This document shows, one piece after another, positions 55,513 through 64,000 of a stretch of 64,000 nucleotides of DNA (position 1 is the stretch's first letter; every line of letters starts with the position of its first letter). The notes below the pieces were generated by a model. That model did not search any database. It was not told where the DNA came from and saw only the letters and a list, made by a program, of their open reading frames with translations. Made by a program: the position numbers and the translations under genes. Origin of the DNA: Timema cristinae (Eukaryota > Arthropoda > Insecta > Phasmatodea > Timematidae). The stretch covers positions 1 through 64,000 of the forward strand of contig JBCFYV010000248.1 in the NCBI GenBank assembly GCA_039000515.1. The letters are read 5' to 3'.

Positions 55513-57083
55513 CAGTAGGCTGGGGCAAAATCGACCCCTTAAGATTTTTTTTTTGCTCCTGAAATAATATAATTGGAAATAGTGAAATATTGTACATACT
55601 GCTATTTATTATAACTATTACACATATTAAAATGTTAATTGAAGTTCAAAACCAATTTTACATCACTTAACCGGCACGCTCATAACAAATAAAATCATAT
55701 GTTGCCTTTACATAAACTCCCACACATATTTCATAGAACCATATGTCACAGCCTCTGTACTGAATTCACGGTTCTCCTTCTTCGTCATCGTAAAAGTCTC
55801 CTGCACATTTGCCAAAGCTATTCTGTTCCTGCAAATTCTTCTTTGGGTGGGTTCTTTTATTGGTTTCACTTATAGAAGGATCAGGGAATATTGCTACCGT
55901 TGGTGACTTGCACACTGTTAGTAATTTTTTACCTTTCAATGGTTTAGGCACAATAGCTTTATTGTTAGTTTTGGTTTTAGAGCTTATTTTCTTTTGACCT
56001 TCCGGGCACTTAATTTTGCGATTTTCAAAATATGTTCTTTCTCTTTTGCTAGTCACTCAGCTTAATTAACTATTCTAATGTTTTCTGGGCTTGTTAGGTG
56101 ATGTGCAACTGTTGTTTTGGATTTGCTTCCTGGATTTGAGTTTACCTTTCTTGGTAAAGGTATCATATCTCGAAACACTTTTAATGATTTGTTGTCGTCT
56201 GTTTTTCCCTCGCAGTTTTCTTTAATCGATGACTCAACAGTGTTTGAAACCAATTCATGGAATGTTCATAGATCCTCCAGTATCTTCACGAGCATCATTA
56301 TTGACTCCAGTGTCTTCTATCTCATTATAAATGCCATGTGTATCCATATCTTTGTGCTCACTAGGATTCTGAGAAAAATTGGGGTCATCTGGATTCTCTC
56401 GCTCATCCATGTCTTTACTCGCAGTGATGTCTTCAGACATGGTCAGGTGTTTATTTGGTGTAGGCTCACTGGTTACTTAAGATGGAAAAAAGTTTTCATT
56501 TGGAAACACACTTTCATCAAACGGACATATACCTGTGATGGCATTGTGCATTGTTGCTGCTTGCAGATATACGGGAGGGAACATTGCTGAAAAATCATCT
56601 CTGGTAAGAGCTCTCCCAAGATGATTTATCATAAATTTCCTGCAGTTTTCCCCATATGGCCACTCTCTGGGGTAAAATGGCCCCATATGGACAGTGTTTC
56701 AAGATCATTCTGTTGTAAAATACTAACATGCAGTTTACTCACAAACAGTTTTTCGTTTCTTATTCTATACATGACAAACAAAATATTCCAATGATTTGTC
56801 TATCGAGATGTACTGCATGATAAATACTATGGCGTTCTAAATCCTTACCTCTCTCTTAGCTCTTTATTGAAGAAATCGCGTGAAAAATGTTTTTTGCTAT
56901 TCACACGCACACTGATACACCAAACTTCACACACTTGCTGCTAGCTACTGTAAAAGATTCGTCTGAGCTTGCGCGACAAATTGAAGGCCATACAGCCGCT
57001 AAGAATAGCTACATACCAACTGTAGAAAAAATATATAGTTAGTGGGCATTTCCCCCCAGTGGCCGTTATGACCCGGTCTACTG
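55513..57083 (-). mobile_element. Pogo-like DNA transposon, internally deleted
   Basis: The left terminus CAGTAGGCTGGGGCAAAATC and the right terminus (reverse complement CAGTAGACCGGGTCATAACG) form imperfect inverted repeats of about 20 bp. TA flanks both ends (55,511-55,512, 57,084-57,085). CAGT termini and TA duplications fit the pogo/Tigger branch of Tc1-mariner. At 1,571 bp it is too short for a full transposase plus UTRs, and only C-terminal coding sequence remains. It interrupts a family F copy, so it is younger than that copy. Confidence 0.85.
55766..56690 (-). pseudogene. Pogo/Tigger-like transposase C-terminal remnant
   Basis: Transposases of this group bind the element ends and move it. 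Read from 56,686: GPFYPREWPYGENCRKFMIN, a RALTRDDFSAMFPPVYLQAA segment, then NAITGICPFDESVFPNENFF, the typical conserved C-terminal block with a GI.PF.....F signature. Acidic sequence (DITASKDMDERENPDDPN) follows, then in another frame MIPLPRKVNSNPGSKSK and HHLTSPEN, and a Lys-rich end with DFYDDEEGEP (55,766-55,800). The frame changes between about 56,260 and 56,056. The helix-turn-helix and DDE catalytic core are absent, so it cannot encode an active enzyme. Confidence 0.78.
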
Positions 57084-57314
57084 TATATGAATTTTAATCA
57101 AAATTGTTAGAACCTATTTTGAGAAAATCAAGTTTCTCTTTTCGCCCTTTTTTAAACTACTTTTAATTTTAGGGTTAAATAGACACACAGACAGACGTCA
57201 TTGCAAAAACAACTTTTTAGTGCTCGCGGGGTCATGGAACATCAACATTCATCAACATCTCAGGTTATATATTTTTTACGGTCTCAATACCTAACCTTAA
57301 GTTTTCGAAAAGTT

Positions 57315-57315
<1 letters not shown>

Positions 57316-57350
<35 letters not shown>
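57316..57350. repeat. (TA)n microsatellite
   Basis: About 35 bases of alternating AT, at the boundary between two family F copies. Confidence 0.95.
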
Positions 57351-57352
<2 letters not shown>

Positions 57353-57354
57353 CG

Positions 57355-57960
57355 TATAGCTTTAAAGTTATTGGTTTTATAAAAATAGGTTTCAAATAAA
57401 AGATTCGTGTTATAAATATACCTACATATTTTCACTGATAAGTAATTTAATATCTCAAAGAGTTACGGAGATATGATAAAAAATTAGAATTTACGCATCA
57501 GACCGGAATCCTTAAACTCTTACTGACGAAACATTGGGGGTAGCCATTTTGTTTGTAATATTAATGAATGTTTATAAATGAAATTTAATCAAAATTATTA
57601 GAGCCAATTTTGATAAAATCGACTTTTTCTCTTTTTACCCTTCAGTAAACTACCCTTAATTTTAGGGTTAGATAACCATTTCCAAAATCCCCTCGGGGAA
57701 ACCCTATGAAAACGCTAGATATCAAGTTTTAGCCTGATTGGTATAGTAGTTTAGGTTCCAATCCGAGGTACAGACAGTCAGACAGAGAGACGGACAAGAC
57801 AGACGGAAATTTAAAAAAACCATTATTTTTTTATTTGGGGGTGGGGGATGGGGGTGGGTGGGTGGGGGAGTGGGGGGTATGAAATGTCTAAATTTGTCAA
57901 AATCTTGAGTTCGATTTTTTGACTATCATAATTTTTCTACCTGTAAGGAAGCGAGAAAGT
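57355..57960 (-). repeat. Family F, 5' half
   Basis: Minus-strand landmarks: GAAGCGAGAAAG-region end (GTAAGGAAGCGAGAAAGTAA on the plus strand), CTTGAGTTCGATTTTTTGAC, GTATAGTAGTTTAGG, CTACCCTTAATTTTAGGGTT, AATTTTGATAAAATCGAC, CATTTTGTTTGTAATATTAA and CACTGATAAGTAATTTAATA. A G-rich insertion lies inside at 57,837-57,878. Confidence 0.85.
57837..57878 (+). repeat. G-rich tract, G-quadruplex candidate
   Basis: Seven runs of three to six G separated by one to three bases lie in 42 bp. This pattern satisfies the usual G3+N1-7 rule. The other family F copies have no such tract at the same place. Confidence 0.85.
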
Positions 57961-57989
57961 AAAAATTATACCTAGATTTGATCAATCCT

Positions 57990-58160
57990 AATTGGGATGG
58001 TGTTATAGACTCTATGAGATACCCAGGCTCCTCCAAGGCGTCACTCTCACAATAAACTGTCTTTCACAGATGAGGAGGTCGGGGTTCAAATCCCCTCTGG
58101 GTGAACTGAGTTTTTTTTTTTCTAAATGGGTTATGCCCCATTTCTTTCCACCAAAAAGCA
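57990..58160 (+). mobile_element. SINE-A-like fragment (body)
   Basis: CTGTCTTTCACAGATGAGGA, GGTCGGGGTTCAAATCCCCT (perfect-looking B-box stem), GGGTGAACTGAG and TTTCTAAATGGGTTATGCCC follow the SINE-A body. The 3' tail is absent. Confidence 0.6.
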
Positions 58161-58194
58161 TAACAACCCATTTCAATTTTTAAGTGTTCCATTA

Positions 58195-58745
58195 TATATA
58201 TATTCTTGTAGATAAGGTACTATTGATTTTATAAAAATAAAAATAACAAATAAAAGCTTGTTATTTTTAAAAGTACTACAACAGTACAATGATAAGTTAT
58301 TTTGTATCTCAAATAGTTGTGGTGATATGATCAAAATTGTAAATTTCCGCTCTTTGTAAAATACACTTAAAGTCATTTTCATGAGAAATCGAGGAGAGCG
58401 ATTTTGTTTGTAATGTTAAACAATGCCTGGATAAAGAATTTAATCAAATTCGTTGGATTGGATGTTGAGAAAATCGATTTTATTTCTTTGTTCCCTTCAG
58501 TAAACTACCTTTAATTTTAGTGTTAGATATCTAATTCAGAAAACCCCTTTGGTAAACATAATAAAAACCCTAGATACCCTAAATATCCTGATCGGTAAAA
58601 TGTTTTGCTCTAGGCTGCTATGGAAACAGACAGAAGGCATCACAAAAACAATTTTTCGGTTTCACGGGCTCATGCATTTATCAAACTCAAGCTCGATTTT
58701 TTGACGATAACATTATTTCTCTCTCCGTGGGGCCGAGAGAAAATA
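58195..58745 (-). repeat. Family F, 5' portion
   Basis: Plus-strand landmarks in reverse order: GGTACTATTGATTTTATAAA, ACAATGATAAGTTATTTTGT, CATTTTCATGAGAAATCGAG, AAATTCGTTGGATTGGATGT, TTAATTTTAGTGTTAGATAT, CTGATCGGTAAAATGTTTTG, AAGCTCGATTTTTTGACGAT and a CTCTCTCCGTGGGGCCGAGA end. Confidence 0.85.
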
Positions 58746-61076
58746 AAAATGTGTTAGTAGTCACTTCTGGTAGCTTACCTCTTGAGCTACAAGTAGTTTT
58801 TATAGTCAGCCAAGGCCTTGAGGAGAGCTAGCTAATATTGTCAAAAAATTATTTTTTATAGCAAGATTTCAGGATTTCATAGAAGTTTAAATAGTGAATA
58901 TATCCCATCTAAATGTATGAGGGCTATCACAATTTTGCACCGATTCTATCAAATATATTTGGAACCTAATGCATAAGGTTTGGAAAAATATTTCAATTTT
59001 ATTATTTAGCTAATGGTGTAAGATAATTTGTAATGTGGATGAGTGGATTGCGGACCGCACCAGGTGACACCATCAAAGGGGGTGACACTAAAGTGACTGT
59101 CTATACAAATTTTATGTAGAGTAATTTATTATTTAAAAAAAATATCGCTGTGGTTAACTATAAACATAACAAATATTTTTCGTAAGCACAGCTTGCATGT
59201 ACTGTATCAATGCAGTACAATTCTATGCTAATTTGCTTTTTAAACCTTCTAATGCGCATGTGAGTATTGTTTATTACCCAATTATAACAATGACACTTCA
59301 GATTTCGTCTGCACGTGCTACAAGTACACGGTGTTTTTTTTTATTGCTGCTGGTGTATTTAAAGTTACTGATTTGGTCAAATTGTCTAGTATTTTATTTA
59401 TAATATTGTGAGTATATTGCAATATGTATTTGTCTACAACTTATACATTATTTGGGCCACTATTGATTATGCAAACCTAATTCATGTATTTCATGTAACG
59501 GTAAAATTTGTCAAGTTAAAATGAACATAGTTGTGATGTAGTTCTTAGCTTAAACGATTTTACTTTGAATTCTATGGTTTTCATACCGAATTTTCACTTT
59601 AACCACATGAAACTATGAAGATGTAAATATACCTCAGTTATGCATAGTATATTGTAATTTAAAGGTGTAATTTTAATTTTGCAAGTTGTTTATGTTATTA
59701 CTATTGCCATTACCTTCAATGATAAATGGGAATTACGATTTACGAGTAACATTAGTACAAAAAACATTAATAAGAATTCTGTATGGTCTGGTATGAGTGG
59801 AGATCCATTGGTGTGACACCATACCATGAGTTACCGCACTGGGTGACACCGACCCTAGTTACGCCAATGCCTAGAGAGTATAAAGCTAGTTGTTTACAGA
59901 ACACAGGGTTGACTTTATTATATAATGTTGATCTATTAAACCTAATGGTATATATTTTTATGTATAACATTATTTAAACACGCACATTTGGTGGACTAAC
60001 TCTATTTTAACTTAATTCATAATATTTGTTTTCTATGTAAACTTACCTACTATTATTATAATCCATTAAAACTCAAAAATTAATGTATCCAACTAATCAA
60101 AAGTAGTATATAAATGCAGTTGTAATATTACGTTTATCATTTATGGCTTTACATAGACTTAACATAAAGTAAAACCAACTTTTGTTAAATAATTTGTTAT
60201 ATCATTTTCTTGGAGATAATTTATATTCTGGACTCCCTGAAAGTGTATGAATTATTTTGGGAATCAGCTATTTTGTATTTACTAGTAGTTAGATTAAAAA
60301 GTATATTTCATTAGAACAGTTTGGATAGTGATGATTATTTATTTTAATTATTTTCATATATTTATTGTATAGTAAGTATTTTAACATTAATTTTATCTGG
60401 TAAAAAATCCCCCTAAGCCATCAAGTAACCGCAATTTCTACCTTTCAAGGTTGAAAACACATATGAAGCTATCAAGGTATGTTGTTTGAATTTGTTTAAA
60501 CCGTTTAATGACACTTGTTTCAGACAACCAAAACACGTGTTAAAAAAGCGCACTGCTGGGCACACAGGTACAAACATTAATATACTATAATCTGGTTTGC
60601 CGGTGAATGTGTTCGATACCTGGAATGTTGTTTTGGGCTGTCCACGCAAATGCGAGAGAGAAGAGTTCCGTTAATTCTATCTTCCTCATCCTTACCCATT
60701 ATTGTAAATATGTGAATAGCACATACAAGTAGTGGAGTGCAAAACAAGTAAAAAAACTCTTAACAAATATACAAATAGTAGTTAAGCTATACAAGGCTTA
60801 AGACGGTAACAACTATAGGCGAACGACCGTTTTTTTTATTTCCCGGGAACACTATGTCTAAAGAAAAAGTGGATTACCATTTTAATTTAATTGTATGATA
60901 TGACCTTTTGTTTTTAAAATACAACTTGTATTCCTTACGCACTACTTGTCTAATTAATTACTATAGGAAGAGTCTGTTTTAGTCAATTTTGTTTAGCTCA
61001 ATATAGATAATACTTTTTAAATTTATTTTTTAAGAAAACTTTATCCTTTTGTTTAAAATAAATCAATATAAAAATA
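58746..61076. other. Mostly unassigned AT-rich stretch
   Basis: No gene recognised. Two related blocks, GGACCGCACCAGGTGACACC (59,052) and GTTACCGCACTGGGTGACAC (59,830), lie in direct orientation about 774 bp apart. On the minus strand the second reads TTGGCGTAACTAGGGTCGG and GTGTCACCC, a layout like some DNA-transposon ends. At 60,600-60,720 GTTCGATACCTGGAATG and CCACGCAAATGCGAGAGAG resemble a decayed SINE-A. Confidence 0.4.
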
Positions 61077-61380
61077 CTCCATAGCGCCAGCCAACACGCG
61101 AGCTATAATGACCGGGTGGTTGCTGCATGTTGGTGAAGATAGTGCCAACATTTTCGGATAGAGGGTTTCATGTGGCCAGCACAATGAACCCTCCGGCCGT
61201 AAATCGCAGCTTCTCAAACCAGAACCGCTAATTATTTATTAAAGTAGATCCTCAACTAGCCTCAAGAGGCTGAGTTGACTCCGTTCCAGACCTAATGCTT
61301 CACAGAAAGGTTTGGGGTTCGAAACTTGGACTTATGAATCTGTAGCCAGGAACTCTAACCACTAGATCACAGAGGCGGCA
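61077..61380 (-). mobile_element. SINE-D, near full length
   Basis: Reversed order of the 42,127 copy: CTCCATAGCGCCAGCCAACA, GTTGGTGAAGATAGTGCCAA, TGTGGCCAGCACAATGAACC, GAGTTGACTCCGTTCCAGAC, TTCACAGAAAGGTTTGGGGT, and a head ending ACCACTAGATCACAGAGGCG. The B box is decayed. Confidence 0.85.
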
Positions 61381-61392
61381 AAAAAAAAAAAT

Positions 61393-61424
<32 letters not shown>

Positions 61425-61439
61425 TATATATATATATTT
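61381..61439. repeat. Compound A/(CA)/(TA) microsatellite
   Basis: An A run, then (CA)n, then (TA)n, abutting the head end of the SINE-D. Confidence 0.95.
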
Positions 61440-61634
61440 AATCTCTATTTTCTTGTATTTGATGAATACAAATAATTTTCTTTATTCTTGAAATGTGTAC
61501 ACGTTATCCCCCACTAACCCTTCCCCCTCACTCATTCTTCTCCCCCTTCACCGAACTATACCTTAATCGAGGAGCCATTTCATAATATCGAAATGTGCTG
61601 CACACTCCTGTGTGGTATCAACGTTCTGTGCTAA

Positions 61635-61890
61635 ATTCTTCAGCACTTTTTTTTAGCTCCACGTTTTACCACTCTTTCAAGTTGTATTCATTTGTACAAA
61701 TTGCGTTAATGTGTCACAGATGAGAAAGGTTAAATATACATGAATTGCACCCATATTTGAGTAGAGGAAAAGTGTAAAAGGATTTAGGAAAAACACTCTC
61801 ATTGAACTTGACCAGGACCCGAACTCCGATCTCTCCATCATCGGCAGTCCAGTATACTGCGAGAGTGATGGATAGGGACTCCATTTTGAA
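61635..61890 (-). mobile_element. SINE-A, strongly diverged
   Basis: TTTTAGCTCCACGTTTTACC (tail), CAAATTGCGTTAATG, TTGCACCCATATTTGAGTAG, ATTTAGGAAAAACACTCTCA, TTGACCAGGACCCGAACTCC (B box reversed), CATCATCGGCAGTCCAGTAT and GAGAGTGATGGATAG. The palindrome in the tail is lost. Confidence 0.75.
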
Positions 61891-64000
61891 AAAAATCACC
61901 CCAATACTTCCAGTCATTATGAAACCATGACTTAACAGGTTTATTGTTGTATACATAATATTTTTGTTCTTTCTTATGTTGTGATTTATTATCCTTATTA
62001 ATTTCTACTCTCATCAATGTTTAAAATTTCACAAAATTGTTAAAAATATTAATCAAAATAAAAATTTGCTCAACCAGTGCTTGTGGACATAGTTAACAAT
62101 TAATTTATAGTTATTTTAAAAATAGTAAATATTAATATGCATCTTTATATACTATATAATTATTGTTGTGGCTTTGTGAAAGAAATGTCTTTTTTTCTTC
62201 TTTTTTTTAATTATTATTATTACTAAGATTTCACTACATCATTAGAGTCATCAAATCATTATCCGCCCACATACTTGTAATAGGCAGTAAATTTAACGAA
62301 CTAAAAGTTTACGAGTAATGGAGGATGATGTATCTTGTTATTGAAAAATGTTAAATGTAGTTCATAATTACAGCACACTCTTCATTAATGGCTTAGCTGT
62401 AGCAGGAAAAACCTTTGTAAATAGAAGGTTTAGGCTCTATCCGGTTGGTCGTTGAAGTCGATGTGACGCCTAATGAAATAAACTAGGATACAGGCCTACT
62501 TACTATGCTTTTTAACAGTGAAGGTGAAATTTCATACGCACGAAAGGCATATTCAGGCCACCCCCATTAGTGTATTGAAAATTAGTGGATTTTTTAGAAA
62601 TATTTAGAAATAATTCGTTTCTACATAAAACAATAATCTCTTCTTAAGAGAAGCTTCCGATAGAGTGCTTATGTTATTTCAGAATTCCTTTCCCAAGAAT
62701 TATTTTTCTGTGTTAAATATTCTCTACAAAAAGGTATTACTTTTTTTTCTAAATAACTAATATTATTCACAAATATAAAGCTACTTTAATTGAAAAAGAA
62801 ATTCACCTAGGATAGATTAATAGCGATTGTGAAACTAATTTAAAGTTTAATAATTTATTTTATCATTTCTAAAACTCTTTATATCCATTTACGTTAAGTT
62901 TTGTAGTGTAATATATTTCAGGTAATATATAATTTTTTAGGTATATTTAAAATCTTTTGTTTACTGGCTACTCAGAAGTTTAAAATAAATAAGCCTACTT
63001 CCATGTTGACGAATACTAAAGCCAATTAATTTATAAGTTAACAGGAAGAAATTGTACCAGAACTCGTATATAGTGAGAGATTAGAAGGAGGGGGGACTTT
63101 GAAACACAATTGTGAAGGGTAAAACCTCATTGCCCTATTGATTGCCTGGCCATTACCGTGTGTGTATTGTTTGAGACTGCGCAGCGAATGACAAAGGTAC
63201 CAAACTAACTTACACTATATCAGGGGTAATAGGCCAAAGAGATTATATTAATATTGACGCTAGCTTACTATGAAAACGTTGCCCGGATGTAATCCAAATT
63301 AATAAATGCCTTTTTATAGTTTGGGATTCAATTGTCTATGGGTAATGTAAGTACCTGCAAATGGATCAATTCATTTCATTATGGTTTGAGGAAAATGGTG
63401 GTTAGTGAAGGAAGAAACTGTCAAGCAATCATATAGAAACTGTAATTGAAAGAGATGTAAATGCAGGATTGACCAGCATATACCTAGGGATTATGATCTT
63501 TGTTTCACTTTCAATAGAACCATCTACAAGCCTTCTTTGGCTGATGTGGGATATTGTGTATGTTTTGCAAAAAATTAATACGTGATTTGAAACTTTGATA
63601 AACTTCCGCACATGTGACATAAATATGGTTTGACTAAAGCTGTTTTATTGCATTTTATATCACAATGAGAATTGTGTAATATCCTCTTTTCCCATTCAAG
63701 AATGTCCAATTATACTATATCTCACAACAGAACCTCTCAGCTTATCACTTAACAGCAACACAGTATATTAAAGCGATGCAATCAACATTGATTCACTTTG
63801 AAAGGACGTAACCTGTTTAATGCAGGTTTTATTAAAATTCTGGATTATTTGTATAGATTATGGTAAATAGGTCTAAATTATAGCTTTCCTATTCAAAAAC
63901 TGTGTGGTAGGAGTAATCTACATTATTACTATGGACCTTTGTTTTTAAACCCAAAGTTACTAACAGTTTTGTATGAGGGTGATAGTCTGAAAAAAGTATT
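61891..64000. other. Gene-free AT-rich stretch
   Basis: No coding frame with a domain, no paired termini and no SINE landmark was found. GTTGCCCGGATG at 63,280 echoes GTTGCCCGGGGATG at 16,917 and GTTGCCCAAATAT at 27,057, but the flanks do not match. Confidence 0.45.

Larger units (their letters stand above)
54950..57285 (-). repeat. Family F copy, interrupted by the pogo-like element
   Basis: On the minus strand the family F order is TGTTGATGTTCCATGACCC-like 5' sequence (57,230-57,245), AAAAGTTGTTTTTGCAATGA, AACCCTAAAATTAAAAGTAG, CAATTTTGATTAAAATTCAT; then, after the insertion, TTTGCGTTGATTAAGATTC, TTATCATTGCAAAATTGTAT and AATATTTACCTATTTTATTG. The two halves resume within a few bases of each other at the position equivalent to 36,003-36,020, which independently defines the insertion site. 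Confidence 0.85.

Noticed and set aside
1..64000. A novel multi-gene defence or metabolic system
   Set aside because: No cluster of intact genes is present; everything recognisable is a mobile-element remnant or repeat.

Overview
This window is AT-rich eukaryotic DNA with no convincing host gene. It is a dense, nested mosaic of transposable-element fragments. It probably comes from an arthropod, perhaps an insect. That is inferred from the tRNA-derived SINEs, the Jockey-like non-LTR retrotransposon and the many short inverted-repeat elements, not from a diagnostic gene. No bacterial operon, CRISPR array, rRNA or intact tRNA gene was seen, and the open frames present are short and mostly incidental.

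Positions 1 to about 14,300 differ from the rest. Homopolymer runs are strongly expanded and known repeats carry many small indels, which looks like unpolished single-molecule sequence at a contig end. This stretch still contains a recognisable decayed non-LTR reverse transcriptase (3,640-5,660, +), a tRNA-type SINE (2,920), a TATG microsatellite, and a roughly 0.7 kb inverted repeat centred near 13,614.

From 16 kb on, the sequence is cleaner. At least four tRNA-derived SINE groups (here called A, B, C and D) are scattered on both strands. A and B have different heads but share the same 3' tail, which contains a 12-nt palindrome followed by (TAA)n. Several insertions have clear target-site duplications. 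Retrotransposon remains include a minus-strand RT (29,783-31,210) split by a SINE-C, a second C-terminal fragment (49,265-49,560), and a GC-rich Jockey-like element (37,215-38,889) with RT motifs, an internal deletion and a poly(A) end. DNA transposons include a pogo-like element with TA target duplications and a decayed transposase C-terminus (55,513-57,083), a pogo-like MITE (24,389-24,608), two hAT-like elements (17,465-18,092; 24,809-25,166) and a TTAA-flanked foldback element (44,184-44,546).

The window also has an unnamed dispersed family of about 1.4 kb (family F, at least seven copies or fragments), a tandem family of about 148 bp with tRNA-Leu/Ser-like head sequence (family E), an exactly 100-bp tandem repeat (50,310-51,200), a minisatellite of about 104-153 bp (43,175-43,850), a 249-bp tandem duplication, and a 949-bp almost pure purine tract (45,797-46,745). 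The elements are related by nesting, shared tails and shared termini, not by a common pathway. I found no evidence of a new functional gene system.
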